The translations under genes were made by a program, and so were the position numbers. 64,000 nt of DNA from Pseudaquidulcibacter sp041917055 (GTDB lineage: Bacteria; Pseudomonadota; Alphaproteobacteria; Caulobacterales; Aquidulcibacteraceae), in assembly GCA_041917055.1 (NCBI GenBank), contig JAYRYJ010000001.1, positions 434,001 to 498,000 of the forward strand, given 5' to 3'. Position 1 is the stretch's first letter. Each line of letters starts with the position of its first letter. A model generated the notes under the pieces. That model did not search any database and had not been told where the DNA came from. It saw nothing but the letters and a program-made list of their open reading frames with translations. Below, piece after piece: positions 1 through 8,492 of the stretch.

Positions 1-1274
1 TCGCGCGCGATGCGCCCCGATTGGGTATAAATCGCCACGCCATTGCCATATTGATGCTGTGACGGCATCGAAAGCGCGGTTTCAAAATCGGGCGCGCGCG
101 CAATTTGCAATACAGGGCCAAAAATCTCATTATTATAAGATTTCATTTCGGTAGTAATTCCATCAAACAAAGAGCCGCCAAGGAAAAAGCCGTTTTCATA
201 ACCCTGCAATTTCAATCCGCGACCATCGACCAATAAATCACCGCCTTCTTTTTGGCATTCATCAATCCAATTCATTACGCTTTGACGGTGTTGGGCAGTA
301 ATTAATGGGCCAAAATCTGATTGAGGGTCGGTTGAAGTGCCAACTTTTAGTGCCTCAACGCGCGGTTTTAGCCTTTTTGCAAGTTCATTGGCGGTTGCCT
401 CACCGACTGGAACCGCGACCGAAATTGCCATGCACCTTTCACCTGCCGAACCATAACCCGCGCCCATTAAATCATTGACGACACTGTCCATATCGGCATC
501 AGGCATAATAATGGCATGATTTTTTGCCCCGCCCATCGCCTGCACACGTTTTCCATAAGTCGCGCCTTTGGCATAGACATATTCGGCAATTGCCGAAGAA
601 CCCACAAAGGACACCGCTTTTATGTCTTTATGTTCCAAAATGCCGTCAACAATTTCCTTATCGCCATTAACGACATTCAATACACCATCTGGAAGCCCTG
701 CCTCTTTCATCAATTTCGCGAGCATTATTGGAACAGATGGGCATTTTTCCGACGGTTTGAGTATGAAAGCATTGCCACATGCAATAGCAACGCCAAACAT
801 CCACATTGGAATCATGGCGGGGAAATTAAATGGTGTTATGCCAGCGACCACACCCAAAGGCTGACGCATAGAATACATATCAATATTCGGCCCCGCACCT
901 TCGGTAAATTCGCCTTTCAAAAGATGCGGAATGCCACACGCAAATTCGATAACTTCTAGGCCGCGCCCGATATCGCCTTTTGCGTCTGCAATTGTCTTGC
1001 CGTGTTCGGCGGAAAGGGCGTGCGCCAATTCTTCCATATCACGCTCTAGCAAGGCTTTGAAATTGAACATGATGCGCGCGCGCCTTTGCGGGTTGGTGTT
1101 TGCCCAATCAATTTGCGCGTTTTTGGCGATTTCGACCGCATGGTTTAGGTCTTTCAAATCGCCAAGCACGAGTTTGGCACTTATTTCGCCAGTATTGGGG
1201 TCGAAAACATCAAATCGCCGCTGTGACGAAGTTGTAAACTCAATGCCATTGATGAAATGGTGTATCTCGCGCAT
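1..1274 (-). CDS. mmsA: Methylmalonate-semialdehyde dehydrogenase (CoA-acylating), 3' end cut by the window
   Basis: Oxidises methylmalonate semialdehyde or malonate semialdehyde to propionyl-CoA or acetyl-CoA with NAD+ in valine and beta-alanine breakdown. The visible 424 residues start MREIHHFING and carry the aldehyde dehydrogenase fold: the NAD-site FNFPAMIP near residue 150, FVGSS at 223-227, and the catalytic cysteine in GERCMA at residue 281. The GERCMA context with the GGAKNHA segment before it is typical of the MmsA branch rather than of ordinary NAD(P) aldehyde dehydrogenases. The C-terminal part (about 75 residues for a 500-residue family) lies outside the window. It is divergent from the acyltransferase gene that starts 84 bases away. 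Confidence 0.93.
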   Translation of the reverse strand, partial: MREIHHFINGIEFTTSSQRRFDVFDPNTGEISAKLVLGDLKDLNHAVEIAKNAQIDWANTNPQRRARIMFNFKALLERDMEELAHALSAEHGKTIADAKGDIGRGLEVIEFACGIPHLLKGEFTEGAGPNIDMYSMRQPLGVVAGITPFNFPAMIPMWMFGVAIACGNAFILKPSEKCPSVPIMLAKLMKEAGLPDGVLNVVNGDKEIVDGILEHKDIKAVSFVGSSAIAEYVYAKGATYGKRVQAMGGAKNHAIIMPDADMDSVVNDLMGAGYGSAGERCMAISVAVPVGEATANELAKRLKPRVEALKVGTSTDPQSDFGPLITAQHRQSVMNWIDECQKEGGDLLVDGRGLKLQGYENGFFLGGSLFDGITTEMKSYNNEIFGPVLQIARAPDFETALSMPSQHQYGNGVAIYTQSGRIAR

Positions 1275-1357
1275 TTTTGTGCCCTATCTAATAACTTGTC
1301 ATAAGTCTTGTCCAAGTCTAATAATGCGCGGACTTAAATACAAGGTTTGGAATCAAA

Positions 1358-2167
1358 TTGACGCAAAAAGAAAAACATATCGTCGATATTTTGGTAGAAG
1401 AACGTGCGCCAAAATTGGTTGATAGCGGTTTCTGGTTTTTGATACGCCCGATTATGAATCTGCTTTTGGGCTATAACAAAGCCGTGAAAATGGTTGACCA
1501 CATCCTCCCGATTGGCGGGCATGACGCACTTGAATATGTTTCGCGGCTTCTTGATTTGCAATTGGAAATGAGCGGTTTTGAAAATTTACCTGTTTCGGGG
1601 CCCGTGATTGTAATTGCCAATCACCCGACAGGTATTGCAGACGGCATCGCATTATATGATGCATTAAAGAAAACGCGATCCGATATTCGTTTTTATGCCA
1701 ATGCCGACGCTTTAAGGGTTTGTCCAAGGTTTTTGGAAACAATTATTCCGGTTGAATGGGTGGTTTCAAAACGAACCCGTGAAAAAACGCGTTATACATT
1801 GACCGAAACCCAAAAAACCATCGCCGATGAAATGGTTTTGGGGATTTTTCCCGCTGGAAGGCTTGCGCGCGTAATTAAAGGTGAATTGATTGACCCTGAA
1901 TGGGCACCATCATGCGTGACAATTGCCAAAAAATACGATGTCCCGATTCTACCTGTAAAAATTGATGGGCCAAATGCCTTTTGGTTTCACACTTTTGATA
2001 AATTTTCCGAGGAATTGCGCGATATTACGCTTTTCCACGAATTATTGAATAAAAAGGGCAAGACGTTTTTTCTGAAAGCGGGTGAACTGATTGATCCCAA
2101 AACCCTTGATTCCAATACAGAAAATGCGGTCAATTACCTTAAGAACTTAATTGAAAACGAGATGTAA
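1358..2167 (+). CDS. PlsC/hemolysin-type lysophospholipid acyltransferase family protein
   Basis: Predicted membrane-associated acyltransferase, 269 residues. The catalytic His-Asp pair is seen in NHPTGIADG (about residue 83), an HX5D spacing as in the hemolysin-like acyltransferase branch rather than the HX4D of classical PlsC. FPAGRLAR (about residue 165) replaces the usual FPEG glycerol-phosphate motif. The substrate cannot be read from sequence: lysophosphatidate, lyso-ornithine lipid or another acceptor are all possible. The start is TTG with a weak AAGG upstream; the frame is open only back to about 1325, and there is no ATG in that stretch. Confidence 0.75.
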   Translation: MTQKEKHIVDILVEERAPKLVDSGFWFLIRPIMNLLLGYNKAVKMVDHILPIGGHDALEYVSRLLDLQLEMSGFENLPVSGPVIVIANHPTGIADGIALYDALKKTRSDIRFYANADALRVCPRFLETIIPVEWVVSKRTREKTRYTLTETQKTIADEMVLGIFPAGRLARVIKGELIDPEWAPSCVTIAKKYDVPILPVKIDGPNAFWFHTFDKFSEELRDITLFHELLNKKGKTFFLKAGELIDPKTLDSNTENAVNYLKNLIENEM

Positions 2168-2271
2168 TGAGCCTTAATCCTAGATTTTCGGCTAAAAACA
2201 GCAAAAAAGTAGCTTAAACCCCTTGCACAAATCAGTCGCCGTAAATTAATTAAGCGAAAAGGCAGGAAATT

Positions 2272-3081
2272 TTGGAAAATATATTTGGTTGGCTATTCAG
2301 TGTCGAAGGTTGGGTCGCATTGGCAACGCTTGCGACATTGGAAATCGTGCTTGGCATTGATAATGTGATTTTTGTCTCTATTGCGGCATCTCGCTTACCA
2401 CCTGAACAAAGGCCGCGCGCGCGTTCCATCGGTCTTTTTCTGGCTATGTTTTTACGAATTGCGCTTTTGACAATTCTTACATGGCTTGCAAGTCTAACAA
2501 CGCCATGGTTTTCGATTTTCGGGCATGCTTTTTCAAAACGCGACGTAATTCTTGCGGCGGGCGGTCTTTATTTGGTTTATAAGGCTAGTGTCGAAATCTA
2601 TGAAATGATGATTCCGCACGATAAAGCGGAGACTGAACAGCTTCATAAAGGCACGGCAATGATGTTTTCGGTGATTGCGCAAATCGCGATTGTCGATGTG
2701 GTGTTTGCTATTGATTCTATTATCACTGCGGTTGGTATGACCAATCAATTGCCGATTATGATTACTGCCGTGGTCTTGGCGGTTTTGGTCATGATGTTTG
2801 CGTCGGGTATTGTTTCCCATTTTATCGAGAAAAATCCATCAACAAAAATGCTGGCATTAGCGTTTTTGGTCTATGTCGGCGGGGTTCTGATTTTGGACGG
2901 TTTCGGATTTCATATTGAACGCGCATATATTTATGTGGTTGTTGTATTTTCCATCGTTCTTGAAGCCCTAAATATTTTCGCCAAACGAGCAATGGAAAAA
3001 TCCGCAATGCAAAATATCTCAGGCATAAATATCGATGAGCAAGAAATTCATAGCCAAAAAGCCGACCATGAAGAGGAATGA
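2272..3081 (+). CDS. TerC family integral membrane protein
   Basis: Multi-pass inner-membrane protein of 269 residues in the TerC family, whose members act in metal (notably manganese) export or loading of exported metalloproteins. The two acidic signature segments IVLGIDNVIF (near residue 26) and VFAIDSI (near residue 145) are intact; these Asp/Asn residues are the presumed metal ligands. About seven hydrophobic segments cover residues 10-230 and the tail is charged. The start is TTG at 2272, chosen because GGCAGGAAA lies just upstream. No yybP-ykoY manganese riboswitch could be recognised in the 100-base leader. Confidence 0.85.
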   Translation: MENIFGWLFSVEGWVALATLATLEIVLGIDNVIFVSIAASRLPPEQRPRARSIGLFLAMFLRIALLTILTWLASLTTPWFSIFGHAFSKRDVILAAGGLYLVYKASVEIYEMMIPHDKAETEQLHKGTAMMFSVIAQIAIVDVVFAIDSIITAVGMTNQLPIMITAVVLAVLVMMFASGIVSHFIEKNPSTKMLALAFLVYVGGVLILDGFGFHIERAYIYVVVVFSIVLEALNIFAKRAMEKSAMQNISGINIDEQEIHSQKADHEEE

Positions 3082-3149
3082 TTATTAAATCGCCAAACCT
3101 TCATTCTTGCTTGAAATTTCACTAGGGTCAGGACCCATTAATAGGGCGA

Positions 3150-3944
3150 TTAGAGAACTTGAATGCGCGAGGCGATTTTGCGCGAATACATTTGCTCATC
3201 AGCCTGTTTCAATGCCGATTGAGGTGTATCGCGCTTTTGCACTTCATAAATGCCGATCGTCGCGCCGATGGTAAGTGCCAAATTGCCGACGGGAACGCGG
3301 ATACGGTCAATCGCTTCAACAAGCTGCATGGCCTTGCTTTGCGCTTCTTCATAGGTGGCTTTTGCCAAAAGAATGGCAAATTCATCGCCGCCGACGCGTC
3401 CGACAATGTCGGATTCACGAATATTCGCCGCCAAAGTCTTAGCAAAGGCATTAATAATCGCATCACCCGCTGCATGACCATAATTGTCATTAATGGCCTT
3501 AAAGCCGTTTAAATCAAAAAACAAAACACTCGAGGGGATATCATACCTTTGACCAAAGGAAATGACGCGTCCCATTTCGCGCACAAAGGCACGGGCATTA
3601 AAAACCTCTGATAATGGGTCGGAATCGGCAAGGCTTTCGGCTTTTCTCAAAGCCTCTTTAAGGCGCACACGCTCAGTTCTAAGGACTTGAACCTCATGCA
3701 TAAGGCTTTGTAATGCAGCCTTTATTTCGGGCGTGATTTCAGAGGCGGGAATGCCATGAATATCAAGCCTGTCACTTTTTGTTTCGATATTTTTATCAGT
3801 AACCAAAACCGGTTTTTGTCCCGATTTGGCCCCCGACATGGATTGTGGCGCACCAATATTAATGGGCGTGTCAATTCCACCACCCTTGGCGCGCGCCAAA
3901 GAGTTAGTAATCAATGGTGAAAGTGATAAGTCCAATGCCTTCAT
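3150..3944 (-). CDS. Diguanylate cyclase (GGDEF domain)
   Basis: Makes cyclic di-GMP from two GTP. It has 264 residues: a low-complexity polar N-terminus (1-75), a short coiled coil (about 76-105) and a GGDEF domain to the end. The active-site motif GGDEF is intact at 185-189, and the inhibitory I-site RESD (R176 to D179) lies five residues before it, so product inhibition is likely. No transmembrane segment and no sensory domain are seen; the coiled coil may provide dimerisation. The protein is probably cytosolic. It is a single gene between terC and purE, transcribed away from purE. Confidence 0.9.
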   Translation of the reverse strand: MKALDLSLSPLITNSLARAKGGGIDTPINIGAPQSMSGAKSGQKPVLVTDKNIETKSDRLDIHGIPASEITPEIKAALQSLMHEVQVLRTERVRLKEALRKAESLADSDPLSEVFNARAFVREMGRVISFGQRYDIPSSVLFFDLNGFKAINDNYGHAAGDAIINAFAKTLAANIRESDIVGRVGGDEFAILLAKATYEEAQSKAMQLVEAIDRIRVPVGNLALTIGATIGIYEVQKRDTPQSALKQADEQMYSRKIASRIQVL

Positions 3945-4022
3945 TTATGGTTTCCAAACACTTAATAACAAATATACGATGTTTTGTTAATAATAGCTGA
4001 ACCAAAAATGTCTTTGTGCCTT

Positions 4023-4051
4023 TGTTTGCATTGAATTTTAGCATTTATAAT
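4023..4051 (+). promoter_or_regulatory. Putative sigma-70 promoter of purEK
   Basis: A perfect TATAAT at 4046-4051 is preceded by a weak TTG-containing -35 region near 4023-4030. It lies 36 bases before the purE ATG and is the only good -10 in the purE/GGDEF intergenic space. The -35 match is poor, so this is a prediction. Confidence 0.45.
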
Positions 4052-4087
4052 GTATAGGCCAATTTTGGGGGCATTTTGGGGATTTTA

Positions 4088-4570
4088 ATGACACCTATTG
4101 TCGGAATTATCATGGGTTCGCAATCGGATTGGGAAACTATGAAAGAGGCTGCAAATATTCTTGATGAATTTGCAATTCCCTATGAAGCGAAAATAGTTTC
4201 CGCGCATCGCACACCTAATCGGCTTTATGATTATGCCGCCAATGCCAAAAATCGTGGATTGCAAATTATTATTGCGGGCGCGGGTGGTGCTGCGCATTTA
4301 CCGGGAATGTGTGCCAGCATGACAATATTGCCGGTTTTTGGCGTTCCGGTGCAAACCAATGCACTGTCAGGTAAAGACAGTCTTTTATCAATTGTGCAAA
4401 TGCCAAAAGGCGTTCCGGTTGGCACTTTGGCAATTGGTAAAGCAGGGGCCGCCAATGCCGCGCTTTTGGCGATTTCGGTTCTTGGAATAAATGACGAAAA
4501 AATTGCATCCAAATTGCAAGAATATCGTGCGGCGCAGACCGCAAGCGTTAAAGAAATTCCGGTCGATTAA
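4088..4570 (+). CDS. purE: 5-(carboxyamino)imidazole ribonucleotide mutase
   Basis: Converts N5-CAIR to CAIR in purine synthesis and works after PurK. It has 160 residues counted from ATG 4088, which fits class I PurE. Seen motifs: GSQSDWETM (phosphate loop) at the N-terminus, SAHRTP with the catalytic His, and AGGAAHLPGM. An in-frame TTG exists four codons upstream at 4076, but the GGGG stretch at 4078-4081 is well placed as a ribosome site for 4088. The stop codon overlaps the purK start by one base (TAATG), so the two are translationally coupled. Confidence 0.95.
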   Translation: MTPIVGIIMGSQSDWETMKEAANILDEFAIPYEAKIVSAHRTPNRLYDYAANAKNRGLQIIIAGAGGAAHLPGMCASMTILPVFGVPVQTNALSGKDSLLSIVQMPKGVPVGTLAIGKAGAANAALLAISVLGINDEKIASKLQEYRAAQTASVKEIPVD

Positions 4571-5631
4571 TGCTTAGACGCGGTGCAAAAATCGGTATCT
4601 TGGGCGGCGGACAATTGGGGCGAATGCTTGCGATTGAGGCCGCGCGGCTTGGCTTTTCGGTTTCGATTTTTGAACCGTCCGAAAATTGCCCGGCGGCGGA
4701 GGTTTCGAACAGCCATGTTGTCGCCGATTATTCCGATTATGCGGCATTGGAAAAATTTGCGAAATCCTGCGACATTGTCACTTATGAATTCGAAAATATA
4801 CCGATTGAAACCGCGAAATTTATTGAAAAAGTGGTTACATTATCACCCAATTCGCGCGCATTGGAATTGACCCAAGATAGATTGGTCGAAAAGCAATTTA
4901 TTAATTCGCTTGGCCTTAAGACAGCGCCATTTTTTGAGGTCAATAATCTGGAAAATTTGCGCTTGGCACTGTCACAAACCAAATATCCCGCTTTTTTAAA
5001 AACCCGCCGCATGGGTTATGACGGCAAAGGGCAGGTTTTGATTAAGCAAGATTTTGATTTGTCCCACGCCCTTTCAACAATCGGAAACAGTCCAGCGGTT
5101 TTAGAAGGCGCGGTAGAATTTGAGTTCGAAACCTCAATAATTTTGGCACGCGGTCACAATGGCGATGTTAAATTTTATTCCAACGCACAGAACATCCATG
5201 AAAGTGGAATCTTGAAAACTTCAATTGTCCCTGCGTCTTTGTCAGAAACACAAATAATTGAATGCCAAAATATCGGCAAAAAAATCGCCGACGCGCTTGA
5301 TTATATCGGTATTCTCGCGGTGGAATTATTCGTTGGCGAAGAAATAATAGTCAATGAAATCGCGCCGCGCGTTCATAATTCGGGCCATTGGACGATTGAA
5401 GGCGCGCGTTGTTCGCAATTCGCCAATCATATTCGCGCAATTTGTGGACTAGAACTTGGCAACACCGAATTAAGCGCGCCGAAAATAGAAATGACCAATC
5501 TTTTAGGTGATGAGATTTTATCAATTCCGACACTATTAGAAGATCCAAATTGTTTCGCCCATGATTATGGAAAAACCGAAATTAAATCCGGCCGTAAAAT
5601 GGGGCATGTAACGCGGATTTTAGCTAGATAA
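4570..5631 (+). CDS. purK: 5-(carboxyamino)imidazole ribonucleotide synthase
   Basis: ATP-grasp enzyme that carboxylates AIR with bicarbonate to N5-CAIR, the substrate of PurE. It has 353 residues. An N-terminal Rossmann-like segment GILGGGQLGRM (9-19) is followed by the ATP-grasp core: KTRRMGYDGKGQ in the middle and the metal-binding VNEIAPRVHNSGHWT near residue 263. The start ATG overlaps the purE stop. The 3' end overlaps the convergent hemN gene by eight bases, leaving no room for a separate terminator. Confidence 0.95.
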   Translation: MLRRGAKIGILGGGQLGRMLAIEAARLGFSVSIFEPSENCPAAEVSNSHVVADYSDYAALEKFAKSCDIVTYEFENIPIETAKFIEKVVTLSPNSRALELTQDRLVEKQFINSLGLKTAPFFEVNNLENLRLALSQTKYPAFLKTRRMGYDGKGQVLIKQDFDLSHALSTIGNSPAVLEGAVEFEFETSIILARGHNGDVKFYSNAQNIHESGILKTSIVPASLSETQIIECQNIGKKIADALDYIGILAVELFVGEEIIVNEIAPRVHNSGHWTIEGARCSQFANHIRAICGLELGNTELSAPKIEMTNLLGDEILSIPTLLEDPNCFAHDYGKTEIKSGRKMGHVTRILAR

Positions 5632-6955
5632 CGCGCGAATGCTTCCCGCCCGATTGGGTTAAATATTCGTCAAAATGCTGGGCGATAATGCGTACAAAAG
5701 GTTTGCCAATTTCGGTTGCTGCCACCTTGTTTTCACTTATTACCGCAATTCCTTCGGCGACCAATTCTTTAATTGGTTCAAGATTTTGTGTGAAATTCTG
5801 CGCACCGCCAAATTGCGATAAATCGACTTCGAAATCGCATAATAATCTATCCAATAGATCGCGGCGGTTTTTGTCGGCATCGCTTGTGGGCACGCCGCGC
5901 ACTGTGGCAAATTCGCCTGCCACGATTGCGCGCGCCCATGCCCCGGGTTCGGGATTATTTTGCGCATAGCCGCTCGGCAATGTTGAAATCGATGAACAAC
6001 CAATACCTATTAATGCATCGGCATTTTCGGATGTATAGCCTTGGAAAGAGCGTTTAAGTGTCTTATTAATTTTGGCCTTGGTCAAACTATCATCGGGCTT
6101 TGCATAATGATCAAAACCAATGGCGACATAGCCGTCATTTTCAAGGGTTTCTTTAATGCCAAGCAATTGATCATAGCGCACATCGGTTTGCGGCAATGCT
6201 TTTTCGTCAATCAATCTTTGGCGTTTTTTAAACCAAGGAACGTGGGCATAACCAAACACCGCAAGGCGCGATGGATTAAGTTTGGTTGATAAATGCGCGG
6301 AGGTTTTGGCATCTTCGACGCTTTGCTCTGGCAAGCCGTAAATAAGGTCAATATTAATGGCGTCAATTCCCGCGCCGCGCAATTTATTGACCGCCTTCTC
6401 AACTTGTTTGAAAGGTTGGATGCGTCCGATTGCGCGTTGGACGTGTTCATTCAGATCCTGAACCCCAAAACTGGCGCGATTCACATTTGCGTCAACGAAG
6501 GCGGCAATATGGTCATCGTTCAAAAGGCGCGGATCAATCTCAACGGCGTGTTCTTCAATATTTGAAAGGTCAAAATTGTCTTTAATCGCCGCAAAAACTT
6601 TAGAAAAAGTCGCGCCATCAAGCATATTCGGTGTGCCGCCACCCCATGCAATTGATTTAATTTTTCGCGCTTTTGTGCTTTTGGCGACTAGGGCAATTTC
6701 CTTGATAAGGGTTTCGGCATAATCCAAAACCGGTTCTTGTTTACGGGTCGCAAAAGTGTGGCAACCGCAATAAAGGCAAATTGATTTACAATAAGGAACA
6801 TGAAGATAGAGGCTAAGGCTTGCGTCACTATCTAATTGCCCTAACCAATCCTTGAAAGTCGCGCCATCGACTGTCGGGCGAAACATGGGTGCGGTCGGAT
6901 ATGAAGTATAGCGCGGGGCGGTGCGCTGTGCGATTTTGGCAAGTTTAGCGTCCAT
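5624..6955 (-). CDS. hemN: Oxygen-independent coproporphyrinogen III dehydrogenase (radical SAM)
   Basis: Decarboxylates two propionate side chains of coproporphyrinogen III to give protoporphyrinogen IX under low oxygen, in haem synthesis. It has 443 residues. The radical SAM cysteines are at 56, 60 and 63 (CKSICLYC), followed at once by the extra Cys65 that distinguishes HemN from related HemW proteins. The GGGTPN segment follows, and the N-terminal PRYTSYPTAP is also HemN-type. No convincing FNR or FixK box was found in the 90 bases upstream. Confidence 0.93.
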   Translation of the reverse strand: MDAKLAKIAQRTAPRYTSYPTAPMFRPTVDGATFKDWLGQLDSDASLSLYLHVPYCKSICLYCGCHTFATRKQEPVLDYAETLIKEIALVAKSTKARKIKSIAWGGGTPNMLDGATFSKVFAAIKDNFDLSNIEEHAVEIDPRLLNDDHIAAFVDANVNRASFGVQDLNEHVQRAIGRIQPFKQVEKAVNKLRGAGIDAINIDLIYGLPEQSVEDAKTSAHLSTKLNPSRLAVFGYAHVPWFKKRQRLIDEKALPQTDVRYDQLLGIKETLENDGYVAIGFDHYAKPDDSLTKAKINKTLKRSFQGYTSENADALIGIGCSSISTLPSGYAQNNPEPGAWARAIVAGEFATVRGVPTSDADKNRRDLLDRLLCDFEVDLSQFGGAQNFTQNLEPIKELVAEGIAVISENKVAATEIGKPFVRIIAQHFDEYLTQSGGKHSRVI

Positions 6956-7047
6956 TTTTGCCTTTAAACAGTTTTTCGCAAATTTCTCAAGTCTAGGTGA
7001 TAAAAAGTCGCAAATACCTTAGTCAATTTGAGTAAATTGCATTTTCG

Positions 7048-8187
7048 CTATGCCCCATGTTCCATTGTTAAATATTGGTGGGATTGCATCTCATGAAGGC
7101 GCGAAATTGTGCGTTCGAACTCAAAACTCTGCGTGCCTTCGGAATATAATTCACCCAATTCACATTCTATTGTAAGAATAAGTTTTGTTTTAGCCTCGTA
7201 TAAAGCATCAATCAGATTACGAAAGCGCGCGGCTTCATTGGCCTTATCTTTGCCAAGTTTAGGGACATTTTCAATTATTATTGTATTAAACACGCGCGCA
7301 ATTTCTAAATAATCGCGAACACCCAATGGGCTTTGCGACCCCGAATAATCGCCGCATAATTCATTAAATTCAAACCATGCAACACCGGCAACAGTTTTGT
7401 TTATATTGGTTTCACGCCCTTCAACCAAGATTTTTTGCGCAATTGGAAGGGCTGCAAATGTTAATCTATCCCAAGTGCGTTTTGCGAAATCGTGCGCGTC
7501 TTTTCCAAGCGTTGAATAATATCGCGCCTCTTTTTCAAGTCGTTCCAAACGATAATCGCGATTTGAATCAAGAGAGTGAACTTCCAATTCAGTTTCTAGG
7601 CGCGCCAAAAACGGCAAAACAATTTGGCGATTTAGGCCATTTTGATATTGGTCTTTTGGGTGACGATTTGATGTCGCAACAATCACACAATCGCGTGCCC
7701 ATAGCGCATCAAAAAGGCGCCCCAAAATCATCGCATCGGCAATATCAGTGATTTGAAATTCATCAAAACATAATAAACGCGCTTCATTGACAATTTTTTG
7801 TGCCACCGGCGCAATCGGGTCGTCGCCGGCATCTTTGACAAAATGCGATTGTTTCTTTCGCTCAAAAGGTGATAATTTTCGCCAGATATTTATTTCATTA
7901 TGGGTTTGCGCCATAAATTCGTGAAAATGCACGCGGCGCTTTTTGGCAAAATCGGTATTTTCGTAAAATAAATCCATAAGCATGGATTTGCCGCGCCCGA
8001 CCTTTCCATAAATGAAAATCCCTTGCGGCGCAGGTTCACGAGAAGAGAAAAGACGAAATGCATCGGGTCGATAGTTTTTTAGGCGCAATTGCAGCGCAGT
8101 TAGAATTTCAGCCGCCTGCGCCTGATTCATATCAAATTCCAAAAGGCCGGAATTAGCTTTTTCCCTATATGCCGAAATCACACTCAT
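7048..8187 (-). CDS. zapE: Cell division ATPase ZapE (AFG1 family)
   Basis: AAA-like P-loop ATPase of 379 residues related to yeast Afg1 and bacterial ZapE, which destabilises FtsZ polymers and is linked to membrane protein turnover. Walker A is GKVGRGKS at 61-68, Walker B lies in LLCFDEFQITD, and the sensor segment ATSNRHP follows. Length and motif order match the family. The gene lies 10 bases downstream of the pterin dehydratase gene and on the same strand, so chvI-chvG-phhB-zapE may be one transcription unit. Confidence 0.88.
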   Translation of the reverse strand: MSVISAYREKANSGLLEFDMNQAQAAEILTALQLRLKNYRPDAFRLFSSREPAPQGIFIYGKVGRGKSMLMDLFYENTDFAKKRRVHFHEFMAQTHNEINIWRKLSPFERKKQSHFVKDAGDDPIAPVAQKIVNEARLLCFDEFQITDIADAMILGRLFDALWARDCVIVATSNRHPKDQYQNGLNRQIVLPFLARLETELEVHSLDSNRDYRLERLEKEARYYSTLGKDAHDFAKRTWDRLTFAALPIAQKILVEGRETNINKTVAGVAWFEFNELCGDYSGSQSPLGVRDYLEIARVFNTIIIENVPKLGKDKANEAARFRNLIDALYEAKTKLILTIECELGELYSEGTQSFEFERTISRLHEMQSHQYLTMEHGA

Positions 8188-8197
8188 CGAATATGGC

Positions 8198-8485
8198 CTA
8201 AAAACCTGTTTCTAACAAACCGTCCAAAAATCTTGCGAAATCGAAATCAAGGTTTGTGATTGCGTCGGCATCATGGGTGGTTAGTTTTATTTCGACCCGA
8301 TTATAGACATTAAACCATTCGGGATGGTGGTTTTTGGTTTCGGCATAAAGTGCGGCGCGCGTCATAAACCCAAATGCTTGGTTAAAATCTTTAAAAGCAA
8401 ATTTTCGAAAAATTGCCTTACCATCGTCAATAATTTCCCATTGCGGCAAAGTATTTTTCACTGTTTCCAAACCGATTTTTTCCAT
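8198..8485 (-). CDS. phhB: 4a-hydroxytetrahydrobiopterin dehydratase (PCD/DCoH)
   Basis: Dehydrates 4a-hydroxytetrahydrobiopterin so that the pterin cofactor of phenylalanine hydroxylase can be recycled. It has 95 residues from ATG 8485, the usual family length. The catalytic signature HHPEW with following NVYN is intact in the middle. I chose ATG 8485 because AGGTGG sits five bases before it; an upstream in-frame start at 8512 would run into chvG. Seven bases separate it from the chvG stop, so it is probably co-transcribed with chvIG. No phenylalanine hydroxylase gene is in the window. Confidence 0.88.
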   Translation of the reverse strand: MEKIGLETVKNTLPQWEIIDDGKAIFRKFAFKDFNQAFGFMTRAALYAETKNHHPEWFNVYNRVEIKLTTHDADAITNLDFDFARFLDGLLETGF

Positions 8486-8492
8486 CTTCCAC

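Noticed and set aside
516..1422. Plus-strand open frames opposite mmsA
   Set aside because: The minus strand encodes the aldehyde dehydrogenase with its catalytic Cys; the plus frames have no recognisable protein.
2168..2271. yybP-ykoY manganese riboswitch before the TerC gene
   Set aside because: The conserved GGGGAGUA-type core and paired loops are not found.
6956..7047. FNR/FixK box before hemN
   Set aside because: Several TTGA or TCAA half-sites occur, but no pair has the TTGA-N6-TCAA layout.
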